DNA of 64,000 bases from positions 3,058,594 through 3,122,593 of the forward strand of contig NZ_LR812090.1 of assembly GCF_903772925.1 (NCBI RefSeq). The letters run 5' to 3'. Shown here piece after piece: positions 19,991 to 30,400 of the stretch (positions are counted from its first letter, which is position 1; the number at the start of each line of letters is the position of its first letter). This DNA comes from Alteromonas macleodii. Its GTDB lineage: Bacteria > Pseudomonadota > Gammaproteobacteria > Enterobacterales > Alteromonadaceae. The translations under genes and the position numbers were made by a program. Below the pieces are notes generated by a model. It made no database searches, was not told the DNA's origin, and was given only the letters and a program-made list of their open reading frames with translations.

Positions 19991-21037
19991 ATGACATCTA
20001 TCGCAGCATTACAAGATCTTCCTCATGAGTTTATGGTCAAGCTTTCAAACACCATGACTATTTCATTGGTAGGTGAACAGGCTGACAGCTACCTTCAAGG
20101 TCAAATCACGGTCAATATCAATAAACTTGATGCAAATACGGCAAGGCATTTTGCGCATTGTGACAATAAAGGCAAGACGTGGGCTACGGGGTACGTGACC
20201 CGCCACTTAAACAAATTATTGCTGCTTACAAATGACGATGCGGGCAGCCATTCGTTAGCCCAGCTCAATAAGTATGGCGTATTTTCTAAGGTCGATATTG
20301 TTGACGACTCGCAGGCGTACAGCGCTCACTTCATTTCACTTGATGCAGCAAAATCTGATGAGGTTAAAGCCCTACTAGAGCAACTTTTTTCGGGTGATAA
20401 AGTCGCACAACTCGTTGACGGCGATACTGCAGACAAAGGTATGCTGCCGAAAATAGAAAGTGAGCATGGCGTAGCATTGGTAGCCAACACTACTCGCAAA
20501 GGCATTGTTGTTCTTTTAGATGAAAACGGCACAAAGCGATTAAATGCGTTAATTGAGACAAAAACTGTAGTGTGTTATTCCCACGTTGTGTTTGACGCCA
20601 TTCAGATTGAAAGCGTTCACGCCTTAGTACGAGGTGAAGCTGTAGCGGAATATGTACCACAAATGATTAATGTACATGCGCTTAACGGTATCGACTTTGA
20701 TAAGGGCTGTTATATGGGGCAAGAAGTGGTTGCACGAACACGCTTTTTGGGCAAAAACAAACGTGCCGCTTATAGCTTCAAGCTTGAAGAAAAAGTAGAT
20801 ATCAAACCTGGCGATAGCCTTGAAAAGCAATTAGGTGAAAATTGGCGTATAGCGGGCAAAGTACTCAATGTTGCGTCGCTCGATAACGAAACCTGGTTTA
20901 TTGCTGTGTTAAATAACGACACTACCCCCGAAGATTTACACAGACTGGCTGATAACAACGCCATTACCTGTTACCCTAATAGCTTGCCGTACAGTATTGA
21001 GCAACAAGCAAGCAATATTGTGAAAAAACGTCGATAA
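19991..21037 (+). CDS. ygfZ: tRNA-modifying protein YgfZ
   Basis: Folate-binding protein of the GcvT-like family that helps maintain certain iron-sulfur enzymes, such as the tRNA thiomethylase MiaB. The signature KGCYMGQEVVAR, with its conserved cysteine, is near residue 240. The length of 348 residues from the ATG at 19991 is near E. coli's 326. Two GTG codons just upstream (19982, 19985) are less likely starts. It is divergent from sdhE-ygfX, as in enterics. The C-terminal domain shows the usual beta-barrel features. Confidence 0.94.
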   Translation: MTSIAALQDLPHEFMVKLSNTMTISLVGEQADSYLQGQITVNINKLDANTARHFAHCDNKGKTWATGYVTRHLNKLLLLTNDDAGSHSLAQLNKYGVFSKVDIVDDSQAYSAHFISLDAAKSDEVKALLEQLFSGDKVAQLVDGDTADKGMLPKIESEHGVALVANTTRKGIVVLLDENGTKRLNALIETKTVVCYSHVVFDAIQIESVHALVRGEAVAEYVPQMINVHALNGIDFDKGCYMGQEVVARTRFLGKNKRAAYSFKLEEKVDIKPGDSLEKQLGENWRIAGKVLNVASLDNETWFIAVLNNDTTPEDLHRLADNNAITCYPNSLPYSIEQQASNIVKKRR

Positions 21038-21102
21038 GCAGTTTACTGCTGCATTAAATTTATTGCCCTTTTTTTAATCATAGGGCCAAGATAGGATTTG
21101 TT

Positions 21103-21618
21103 ATGACAATTACTTCTGACAGCGTTGTAACGCTACACTACACCGTATCTACCGAAGACGGCACAACGCTAGACTCTTCAGAAGGTAAATCGCCGCTAGT
21201 TGTACTTCTAGGCCGTCGCTTCTTAATTGAAGGACTAGAAGATGCTCTTATCGGTAAATCGAAAGATGATAGCTTCAACGTTTCTGTAAACCCTGAGAAG
21301 GCTTACGGTGAACGTTCTGACGAACTTGTTCAAACCGTACCTCGTTCAATGTTCGACGGTATGGATGTTGAAGTTGGTATGTCTTTCCGCGCCACTACTC
21401 CGCAGGGTGAGCAGTCTGTAATCATTATCGAAACAACTGACGAAGAAGTTGTTGTTGACGGTAACCACCCGCTAGCAGGTATTCCGTTGACGTTCGATGT
21501 AACGGTTGTAGACGTGCGTGAAGCGACGCAAGAAGAGCTTGAGCACGGTCATGTGCATCAGGAAGCAAGCAGCTGTTGTGACCCGAAAACAGGCGAATGC
21601 TCGGAAGATAAGCACTAA
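21103..21618 (+). CDS. slyD: FKBP-type peptidyl-prolyl isomerase, SlyD-like
   Basis: Cytoplasmic prolyl isomerase and chaperone of 171 residues. The FKBP fold with the inserted flap domain is recognisable from VVTLHYTVSTEDGTTLDSSEG to HPLAGIPLTFDVTVVDV. The C-terminal tail SCCDPKTGECSEDKH carries three cysteines and histidines; it is a short form of the metal-binding tail of SlyD, which delivers nickel in E. coli. It follows ygfZ by 65 bp and ends at a strong terminator. A second FKBP (fkpB) lies at 34930-35397. Confidence 0.9.
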   Translation: MTITSDSVVTLHYTVSTEDGTTLDSSEGKSPLVVLLGRRFLIEGLEDALIGKSKDDSFNVSVNPEKAYGERSDELVQTVPRSMFDGMDVEVGMSFRATTPQGEQSVIIIETTDEEVVVDGNHPLAGIPLTFDVTVVDVREATQEELEHGHVHQEASSCCDPKTGECSEDKH

Positions 21619-21637
21619 GTTGTGTTGAACGTATCAA

Positions 21638-21665
21638 AAAGGGAGCCAAAGGCTCCCTTTTTATT
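21638..21665. terminator. Bidirectional terminator between slyD and glnB
   Basis: GGGAGCC / GGCTCCC with an AAA loop, flanked by A-rich and T-rich runs (AAAAA before, TTTTT after). It works on paper for both slyD (+) and glnB (-), which converge here. Confidence 0.85.
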
Positions 21666-21684
21666 TTCGAAGAATACGGTTAAA

Positions 21685-22862
<1,178 letters not shown>

Positions 22863-22911
22863 TGTAATATCCACGTATTTTTGAGGCGTCCTGGAACTCG
22901 ATTCTACGACA

Positions 22912-22936
22912 ATATCACTTCAGATGTTAGTGATAT
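22912..22936. promoter_or_regulatory. Inverted repeat upstream of nadE (candidate operator)
   Basis: Perfect eight-base arms ATATCACT / AGTGATAT with a nine-base spacer, 50 to 74 bases before the nadE start. The size and position fit a dimeric repressor site. The regulator is not known. Confidence 0.4.
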
Positions 22937-23320
22937 CCTCGCATCTATTTGATTTACCTTGCACTTACAGTGCAAAAGAAAACGCATCGGATGTATATTT
23001 TATTATTTTTGAGCGTAGGCATGGGTTGTGCGAAACAGTTAACCGTAAGGCGTATGGTCAACTATGCGATATCACGGTAAAACATACCTTTGCTAGTGTA
23101 TTTTAGTTTACCCTAAAAAATAGGCGAGTAATGCATATTTATCGCGTAGTATCATTACATCGAAGATAGAATAAAAAAGTAAATTGAAGGTGAATTAGTT
23201 TCTTGCTCAAGGCAAGCTCTGAAGGCTCTGACTCCCTAACAGCAATAGCTTTACCTGCGGTTTGTATGGCGCAATTTATTAGTTAATGATTTAAAAAGTT
23301 TGGAAAATAACAGTCTCACA
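22937..23320. other. Intergenic region between nadE and the first pseudopilin
   Basis: AT-rich spacer between divergent genes. A 60-codon frame on the plus strand (22924-23106) has no ribosome binding site or recognisable features. Promoters for both sides should lie here, but none stands out. Confidence 0.5.
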
Positions 23321-23905
23321 ATGATAAGAACAAGATTAAAAAAATATCCAAAAGCCTTTGTTAAACAAAAAGGTCTTACACTGCTGGAGATGTTGGTCGC
23401 CGTTGCTGTACTGGCGATTATTCTTACTACTGTTGCGCCCAGTATACAAAGTGTTCTTATCAAAAATAGAATTACCTCAGATATAAATAATTTAAGTGCC
23501 GTGGTGCAGCGGGCCAGGTTTACCGCGGTAGACGAACAAGCAAGTGTTGTTTTGTGTCCAACAGAAAATTACACCGCCTGCACAAGCAGCTGGAAAAAGG
23601 CGAAAATGGTATTTGTGGACAAAAACGGTAATGGTAGTCGTGACAATAACGAGGCACTTATTGTTGCAAGCGATCCGCTTAACTCCGCAAACGCTATCTA
23701 CGGTGTAACAGGAAGCTTAACCTTTGACGAGCAAGGCGCAATCGATACGGCTGCAACAATTACGCTGTGCCCCAAAGATAACGATGCAGACTATGCCTCT
23801 GCCCTATTACTGTCGCTATACGGTCGAATTTCGATAGCTGTAGACAGTGACGACGATGGTGAAAAAGAAGATTTAGATGGTGATGCGCTATCTTGTAGTT
23901 CATAG
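23321..23905 (+). CDS. FimT/GspH-family minor pseudopilin
   Basis: Type IV pilus minor pilin-like protein, about 194 residues. The prepilin peptidase site is KQKG|LTLLE with Glu at +5, followed by the hydrophobic helix MLVAVAVLAIILTTVAPS. The rest resembles the GspH/FimT domain, with ARFTAVDEQASVVLCP early and several cysteines. A calcium-site-like stretch (DKNGNGSRDNNE) lies in the middle and an acidic DSDDDGEKEDLDGD near the end. I chose the ATG at 23321; a TTG at 23300 is also in frame. It precedes an antisense pseudopilin and then four more pseudopilins on its own strand. Confidence 0.85.
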   Translation: MIRTRLKKYPKAFVKQKGLTLLEMLVAVAVLAIILTTVAPSIQSVLIKNRITSDINNLSAVVQRARFTAVDEQASVVLCPTENYTACTSSWKKAKMVFVDKNGNGSRDNNEALIVASDPLNSANAIYGVTGSLTFDEQGAIDTAATITLCPKDNDADYASALLLSLYGRISIAVDSDDDGEKEDLDGDALSCSS

Positions 23906-23977
23906 CCGTAGTTGCTTCCCCCCCACTTCCCACCCGAAGTTAGTATACGCAGTTAGTAAGCTGGGTTGAAAACGCTA

Positions 23978-24370
23978 TTACCAGCATTCTTTCGGGGCCA
24001 ACGAGGTTTCACTAATTTTTAAAACCCTACAACTGTCATTTTGCTTTTTAAAAAATAGCGTAGCTGCCACTTCATATCCACCACTTTGACTCATCGTCTG
24101 TGCAATGCTGACTTTATCGATATTGGCTTGAGGCAGAGCAGTCAACGGTAGGTAGACACCTGACTCTAACCAACTTCTCGACTGCATTGACTGTATTGAT
24201 AACAAGTACGCTTTAACTTGATTTACTTGGCTTAATTGCCAACTTGATATTATCGCAGTTGTAGTTGCTAAACTTAATACACTAACGATAGCGAGCACAG
24301 CCAATACCTCAACTAGCGTAAATCCTGTGTTAGAAATTCGATTGTTTAAACCAACGCTATTCCCTTCCAT
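23978..24370 (-). CDS. Minor pseudopilin on the opposite strand
   Basis: Prepilin-like protein of about 130 residues with the cleavage site SNTG|FTLVE and hydrophobic helix VLAVLAIVSVLSLATTTAI. A cysteine pair close to the C-terminus (DSCRVLK then PKECW) resembles the disulfide loop of PilE/PilA-type pilins. It lies antisense between two plus-strand pseudopilins. I chose the ATG at 24370, with AGAGAAAG upstream; an ATG at 24388 is an alternative. It is close to no other minus-strand gene, so it has its own promoter. Which pilus system it serves is not known. Confidence 0.78.
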   Translation of the reverse strand: MEGNSVGLNNRISNTGFTLVEVLAVLAIVSVLSLATTTAIISSWQLSQVNQVKAYLLSIQSMQSRSWLESGVYLPLTALPQANIDKVSIAQTMSQSGGYEVAATLFFKKQNDSCRVLKISETSLAPKECW

Positions 24371-24448
24371 GGTACAGCTTTCTCTCATTGTGTTTTTCAG
24401 TACATTAAGCCTATCAATTTAGCACGGGCACTATTACTGGACTTACGC

Positions 24449-25003
24449 ATGGCTTTTCCTGAACGAAGAAATAAAAAAAGAGAAGATAATGGGTATATGC
24501 GCGCAATAGGTATGTCGCTCATTGAATTACTTATCGTGATAAGTATTACAAGTATATTGTCGGTAAGCGCGGTTCCGTCATTTCAAACGTGGCTAGAGCG
24601 AAACGATTTTAAACATTTCGCGTCGCAATTAGCCAACTCAGCTAAGCAAGCACGTATTTATGCACTTACCCAAAAAAAGCCCTATTACCTCATCGCAAAA
24701 TTCGAAAATGCAAACTGCGTAATAATCAGTAACGATGAAAACTGCACCTGTTCAACACACCAAAACTGTGCGTTAAATGACGCCGCGTTTTGGGAGCTTC
24801 CAGCAAAATGGAATTCAAAGCTAACCACGTTAAACGCAAAAGACAAAACCGTAGCTTTCAATCAACAGGGTACAGTTAATTTCGGCAGTGCCACCACATT
24901 TGAGCTTTCCAGTGACCATTTTGCTGCCAAAGTCACGGTCAGCCCGCTGGGTCGTGTGAAGTTGTGTAGTGAACAACGCATTACAGGTATTACGCTGTGC
25001 TAG
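24449..25003 (+). CDS. GspH/FimT-type pseudopilin (PpdA-like)
   Basis: Pseudopilin of up to 184 residues. The leader ends in RAIG|MSLIE, with the conserved Glu at +5 and the helix LLIVISITSILSVSAVPSF. The soluble part matches GspH/FimT-type minor pilins (ANSAKQARIYALTQKKP early, GRVKLC near the end) and has six or more cysteines. It starts a run of four overlapping genes whose types and order resemble E. coli ppdA-ppdB-ygdB-ppdC. The start may be the ATG at 24449 or the one at 24497. Its end overlaps the next gene. Confidence 0.83.
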   Translation: MAFPERRNKKREDNGYMRAIGMSLIELLIVISITSILSVSAVPSFQTWLERNDFKHFASQLANSAKQARIYALTQKKPYYLIAKFENANCVIISNDENCTCSTHQNCALNDAAFWELPAKWNSKLTTLNAKDKTVAFNQQGTVNFGSATTFELSSDHFAAKVTVSPLGRVKLCSEQRITGITLC

Positions 25004-25641
25004 CTTTTCCAAAAACATTGAATGATTTAAGTACAAATAAAACTGGCGGCTATAGTATTACAGAGCTTATGGTAGCCTGCACTTTATCAAGCATACTGAT
25101 AGCAGCGATAACGACTTACAATGTGCAGTCTTACGTTAGTTTATCTTCACTACAACATGCTACCGCAATAGAAGAAGACGCCCGAGCACTCCAAGATACT
25201 ATTTCACGACATTTGAGCAGAGCTGGGTTTATTGAAAATAGCAGCACGCTTACGCCTTTTATAACCCTTGCGAGTACCCCTCAAACAGTGGCTAACGTGA
25301 GCCTTGGTCAACAAACTGGTGAAACAGCAAATAGCTGCATCACGTTTTCCTACGATAAAAATCGCAGTGGCGTTATTTCTACAGCGCAAGACGAAATGTT
25401 TGGATATCGACTACACGATAAGGCAATCGAATACAGGGTTGGAGGAAAAACCTGTACGCAAGGGGGATGGTTTGATTTAACCGACCCAAATACTGTCGAA
25501 GTGACTCAATTTGCCGCAATGGTACTGCACAACAGCAGCTGGGGTGCCGCTTATGAAATTAAATTAAGTCTGCAAAGTGTGATAGACCCCAGCCTTGTTG
25601 TCAGCAAAACATTTGTGGTGGAGGCGACCAATGAGAAATAA
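24997..25641 (+). CDS. PilW/GspJ-type pseudopilin (PpdB-like)
   Basis: Pseudopilin of 214 residues with the cleavage site KTGG|YSITE and the helix LMVACTLSSILIAAITTY. A PilW-like stretch EEDARALQDTISRHLSRAGFIE follows. The start is a GTG at 24997 inside the end of the previous gene (seven-base overlap), which suggests translational coupling. The C-terminus has a beta-rich pilin head. Second gene of the PpdA/PpdB/YgdB/PpdC-like run. Confidence 0.82.
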   Translation: MLAFPKTLNDLSTNKTGGYSITELMVACTLSSILIAAITTYNVQSYVSLSSLQHATAIEEDARALQDTISRHLSRAGFIENSSTLTPFITLASTPQTVANVSLGQQTGETANSCITFSYDKNRSGVISTAQDEMFGYRLHDKAIEYRVGGKTCTQGGWFDLTDPNTVEVTQFAAMVLHNSSWGAAYEIKLSLQSVIDPSLVVSKTFVVEATNEK

Positions 25642-26563
25642 AGAGAGAGTAAAACAAAAGTCTATTACCTCATACACACAAACATTTACGTGTAAGCCTT
25701 ACTTTTCAAAAGCGAAGCATGAAGGTATGGCACTCCTCTCGATTGTCGCTATTCTTCTAAGTGTCGTGACGTTTACGACCATAGTTACCTCGCAAAGCGT
25801 TCAGCAGTACTATGCCATACAGAAAATCAGGCAAGAGACGGTAAGCTCTCGAATACAATTAAAACAACATCTCAAAGAAGTGGCGACAGCGCTTAGAACG
25901 GAAAGTATTTCAACGGTGCTAACCACGACAAATCAGCCCTTTCTATCAACCACAGTTAATCAAGAAAGCCTAACGGGTGTTGCTCAGCAGTCTCTCACTC
26001 AGTACGAAGTGAACGTTTCTCACAATGCAGAAAACATTCAATATAAAGTTAATTTTCTTCGTTACCCTGCTCTTCTTAGATTGCCCACCGCATCACAGCT
26101 ATTTTCATGGGATAACCAGCTCACTCATTGGTTGTTCAATCGAAGTGAAGCCGAGCTAAGTCCAGCATTTTTTCCCAACAGCGCGACAGCTTCTCATTGC
26201 TACAACTTGGAGAGTGCCACAGTCTATTGGATAAATGGTGACTGCGTTTTAAGCCATAGTGATCTAACTCATACATCAAGTTCAGCGCCTGCCTTGTTAA
26301 TAGTGGTAGATGGAGATCTTACTATAAGTGCGAATACTCACTTCTTTGGGCTGATCATCATGCTCTCAACGACCACAGCTACTCATGAACTTCACCTGAC
26401 ACATTCCAGTTCAATTAAGGGTGCATTCGTGTCTAATACACAGTTACAACAGCAAATTTATGGTCTTTTGACGCCTTCAGCGCAAGTACTTAGCAACCTA
26501 CAGGCTAGCACTCATATAGCGAAAATAATTCCCGTTCCTGGAACCTGGTATGACATCAATTAA
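25631..26563 (+). CDS. PilX/YgdB-type pseudopilin
   Basis: Protein of 310 residues with a long N-terminal leader, then a candidate cleavage site KHEG|MALLS and a hydrophobic helix (IVAILLSVVTFTTIVTS). The conserved Glu at +5 is replaced by Ser, which is usual for PilX/GspK-position pilins that cap the fibre. The body is longer than typical YgdB. I chose the ATG at 25631, which overlaps the previous stop by 11 bases; the frame could extend to 25595. Third gene of the run. Confidence 0.72.
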   Translation: MRNKERVKQKSITSYTQTFTCKPYFSKAKHEGMALLSIVAILLSVVTFTTIVTSQSVQQYYAIQKIRQETVSSRIQLKQHLKEVATALRTESISTVLTTTNQPFLSTTVNQESLTGVAQQSLTQYEVNVSHNAENIQYKVNFLRYPALLRLPTASQLFSWDNQLTHWLFNRSEAELSPAFFPNSATASHCYNLESATVYWINGDCVLSHSDLTHTSSSAPALLIVVDGDLTISANTHFFGLIIMLSTTTATHELHLTHSSSIKGAFVSNTQLQQQIYGLLTPSAQVLSNLQASTHIAKIIPVPGTWYDIN

Positions 26564-26891
26564 AAAGCCCCAACAAAAAGAATTCAAAAGCGTATTGGCG
26601 ATAATGCGTAGAATCACACCTGATGATAATCGTCTTTGCTCAAACTATAGTGGTGCGAATAGAGGTGGAGTGTTAATAGAGGTACTCATAGCGCTTTTAA
26701 TTTTTATGACCTCTAGTGCTTACCTACTTTCAAGCGATATTAAAACACGAGTGCTTTGGCAGGCAACGTTAAAGTCACAAGACGAACAAACAAAACATTT
26801 AAATACTACAAGATTGGCACTCACACAAGATAGCGTAGATCAACGTTGGGAGGATATAGCCGTGTTTGGTATTCCGACAATCACACCTTAG
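26550..26891 (+). CDS. PilV/PpdC-type small pseudopilin
   Basis: Protein of 113 residues. After a long charged leader there is NRG|GVLIE with Glu at +5, and the helix VLIALLIFMTSSAYLLS. The head is only about 55 residues. It overlaps the end of the previous gene by 14 bases; an ATG at 26604 could also serve. It matches the PpdC/PilV position as last gene of the run. Its stop lies in the left arm of an inverted repeat that separates it from the convergent pilE. Confidence 0.72.
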   Translation: MTSIKKPQQKEFKSVLAIMRRITPDDNRLCSNYSGANRGGVLIEVLIALLIFMTSSAYLLSSDIKTRVLWQATLKSQDEQTKHLNTTRLALTQDSVDQRWEDIAVFGIPTITP

Positions 26892-26913
26892 CGTATTATA
26901 GTTTGCTAAGGTG
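26884..26913. repeat. Inverted repeat at convergent ends of the pilin operons
   Basis: CACCTTAGC / GCTAAGGTG with a 12-base loop, containing the stop of the small pseudopilin. There is no T-run on either side, so it is a weak terminator candidate at best. Confidence 0.4.
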
Positions 26914-26939
26914 CAATAATGAGGTGAATCAGTTAATCC

Positions 26940-27404
26940 TTAACAAGACCAGCAATATTCATCGGTTTCAAGAGAGCCATTATTATTTTTGTCCCACCCT
27001 TTTCTTCCATCGCTGAAGTAGTAAAGGGTACCATCTGCGGCTTGACCAGTTCCCGATACAGGGGTCGCTCTCAATTCGTAATCAGTCACTCCTGCAGATT
27101 GGATAGTCAGATTATAACGACGATTAGCCGTTGGCTCTGATGAAGGTGAGTGTGTTGCAAAAATAGAAGGCGCTCCGGTATCGCCTCCGCTTGCGCCTGC
27201 ACCTTTGTAGCTAAAAGAACCACTATGATGACGCTCCATCGCTGACGCTAGACCTAACAAGTCAGCCTGACCGGTACCGCGATACCCATCAGCAATAACT
27301 CCCTGATAAGACGGATAAGCAATAGCCGCGATTATGCCGACGATAGCCACCACTATCATGAGTTCAATAAGTGAAAAGCCCTGAGCGTGTTTTTTTGCTT
27401 CCAT
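26940..27404 (-). CDS. pilE: Type IV minor pilin PilE
   Basis: Minor pilin of 154 residues with a short leader MEAKKHAQG|FSLIE and the helix LMIVVAIVGIIAAIAYPSYQ, typical of PilE/PilA. GYRGTGQADLLGLASAMERHH follows, as in PilE proteins; the C-terminus ends CWSC. Last gene of the minus-strand pilV-pilW-pilX-pilY1-pilE operon, two bases from pilY1. In Pseudomonas PilE is part of the minor pilin complex that primes pilus assembly. Confidence 0.9.
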   Translation of the reverse strand: MEAKKHAQGFSLIELMIVVAIVGIIAAIAYPSYQGVIADGYRGTGQADLLGLASAMERHHSGSFSYKGAGASGGDTGAPSIFATHSPSSEPTANRRYNLTIQSAGVTDYELRATPVSGTGQAADGTLYYFSDGRKGWDKNNNGSLETDEYCWSC

Positions 27405-27406
27405 GA

Positions 27407-30400
27407 TTATTCCCTTTCAGTTTCTGAATGCCAGCTACCGCGTTGTATACGTTCAAATCGCCCGTAAATGTTTTCAGCTAAGCACTCAAAAGGACTGTTA
27501 CAAGCTTCGTCATTGCCGTCCTCATCGACCTCTATTACCGCAGACACACACTCAGTACCTAAACATACAACCGGGCTAACAATATCTTCAATAAGTATTT
27601 TGGTTTCAGGTGCAATACCGGTTTGCTTCAACTCAGCAACGCGATCATCACCATTCACATCACCGTCGTTATTCACATCTGTAACAGCATTGCCATTAAA
27701 CATGCTAACAAGATATGCACGACTGTTTCCGGTAGGCGGTGCACAGGCGCTGGTGCTGCTTGCAGCCGGAACATAGGTGGTAAAGAATACTTTGTAGTCG
27801 ATGATAAGCGGAGACGACAGCACTTTCTCGCCATTTGTTGTTAGGTTTAAATACCAGCCATCTTTATTGGCGAACTCTGCTGCCGCAAGAGCTCGCTCGC
27901 TTTCATCACTGCTATTTAGCGCGTGACTGGTAGCGTTGTACATTTTATTTTCGGTCACTGTAGTCATGTACGTGTACTTGCCGTTTTCATCGCGTTTGAA
28001 TACTCCGCTATCTTTAAGCATGTAGAAGTTATCTTCCACTACGGTATCTAGTGGAGATGCACGCCAGCCACTCCCCAACGCAACGGCATAATACAATTCA
28101 TCACCTAATGCGATTTCTGTGACATCCGGCCCATAGTAAAAACGGCGATTGGTTTCTTCAGTATCGCCACCGAAATCGGCAATACGTGCACCTTTTATAA
28201 AGTCAGAACCAGACTCTCCATTATAAATATCCAGACGAAATAGTTGGCCCCCTGTATCAGCAACATACATGTGGTCAGCTTCACCATCATTATCCCTATC
28301 GATGACAGAAATGCGCCCCGGGATACTATAAGTCATATGGGTTAAATCAAGATCAGAATCTTCATTACTGGCGTGCCAAAGTAGGCTTCCCGTATCAGCA
28401 TCAAACATGTAGACGGCATTACCAACTGCGTCGTTGGCTCGTATCGCACGATCATCTTGAGCGTCATCGTAACCGCCTCCAACAATCATCACGTTTTTAA
28501 CTTCACCGCCCATATTTACTTTTGTGATAGTTGGTCTCGACCACGTTTGACCTAACTTAGTTAAATCACCTTCTCCGCCAGTAAGTTGATACTTAAGCTT
28601 AGGCGAGTTTTTCGCAGTAACGTCAAAGACGTAATAGTTGCGGCCACCTCTACGCATGCCAACATAAAGATACATTTTGTTATCCACTGTACGCAGAACC
28701 ATATCGCCATCTAGTCCATACTCATGGTTTAGCGACGGAGTATCTTTGTAGAAGTGATGTAAATTTTGTAGCAGCTCTTTTGGCATGATGGCAAAGTTTT
28801 CTTCGCCGGTTTCTGTATCAAATGAATGAAGCATTCCTTGGTTAGTCGCGACAAAAATGGCCGAATCGTTAGTACCATAATTCACAATGATAGGCTGTGA
28901 ATGAATGGGGTCGCCCATTTGGGTTCTGTAGTCACTCGTACTGCCATTTCCATTGCTGTCTTTTACATCAACACCTCGTGCCCATTTTAAGATAGCCTCT
29001 CTTAGCTCATCCGCGTCGGTCTCATTTTGGATAGCAAGATCTTCATTCGTAATATCAGAGTTATCTTCATGAAGTTCATTGTCCTCATCGACAATAGACC
29101 CCGTTCCGTCAAAAACATAGATGTTGCGGTTTGTACCCATACGACTTGCGGCTCCACCTTCGCTCACCTCACTGCCGTCAGCGAGTGTTGACCAATAGCT
29201 ATGAGAATTCTCAGCAAAGAACCCGGTTTCGCTATCCACAGCACTGTGACTGTTCTTATCGAGAATTTCGTCTCCACTCAATCTGTAGCGCTTTAAGTTG
29301 CCAGGCCAAATTGCGCCTTCGCTAGGCTTAAACAGCGCAAAATAAAGTTCATCTCTGTGGGTAAGACGGTTTAACTGGTTAACCGCTACACCGGGGGAAA
29401 CAAACGTGGCATTCACGTCTTTTACAGAGCGTAAAATAGTATTGAAAGCTTCAAGCAAATCAGTGCTGTTGTCCGCTTGATAGAAGCCACCACCGCTTTG
29501 CAGCGCAAGTTGGTTGAGGAAATTATTAGCAGTATTATTCGCCGCGAAACCTATCGTGTGCGTTATAACTCTTGGCCCAATAACCGATGTAGACGTATCG
29601 CTGATGTTTTTAACCAAGTCAAGGCCGCACTTTTCGCCGCCACTACCCGTACAGTTTTTACCTAGCAGCGTTTGAATTTTAGACACACTATGGTTGTTAT
29701 TTGCTTCACCGTCAGATAACAAAACGATGTGATTATTGGTTTGACACTGTAAGTCAGATACCGGCGAAATATAGGTCGCGGGAGTGGGAATTTGCTCTGT
29801 AACGCAATCGCTGTCAGATAGATTATCTTCTGAACATCCAAACGGTAAAATAGAGTCTGCACCTATATAAGAGCTACGATGACTTACTCTGGTACTTTTT
29901 CTAACAGAATTGTTAACTCCGTTCTCACCACGTTTGCGGCCATAATCTACACTTCGACCGCCATAGTAATTTGTGGCTTCTAACAAGGTATCTACGATAG
30001 GAGTAAAGCCATTGGCACTTAGCTCATCAATCTTACTTACTAAGTGTTCGCGCACTGATGCTGTTGCGCCTGGCGTGGCGGCACCATTAAACTTCACAAT
30101 CAATTTGGGCGCTTTAGACGGTGAGTTATAAGTGTGCGCTCCTCGATAAGACACAAAATCGTCCATCACAAACGCCATATCATTACCTGACCGCCAACCA
30201 GAGCGGTCGACGATTTGTTTGACGATACTGCTTATATTTGGCGTGCGATAATTGTTGTTGTTGTAAAAGTCAGGCATTGACCACGTAATGCCTGAGGTTT
30301 TTGGCAGATTTCGCAAGCGATAGCGTTGGTTTGGATGAAAGTCTGCCGCATCATCGTCAGCGACACCGCGTATACGCATACTAGGGTTGCCATAAGTTAC

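Noticed and set aside
22924..23106. 60-codon frame on the plus strand between nadE and the pseudopilins
   Set aside because: No ribosome binding site, mixed composition and no recognisable features.
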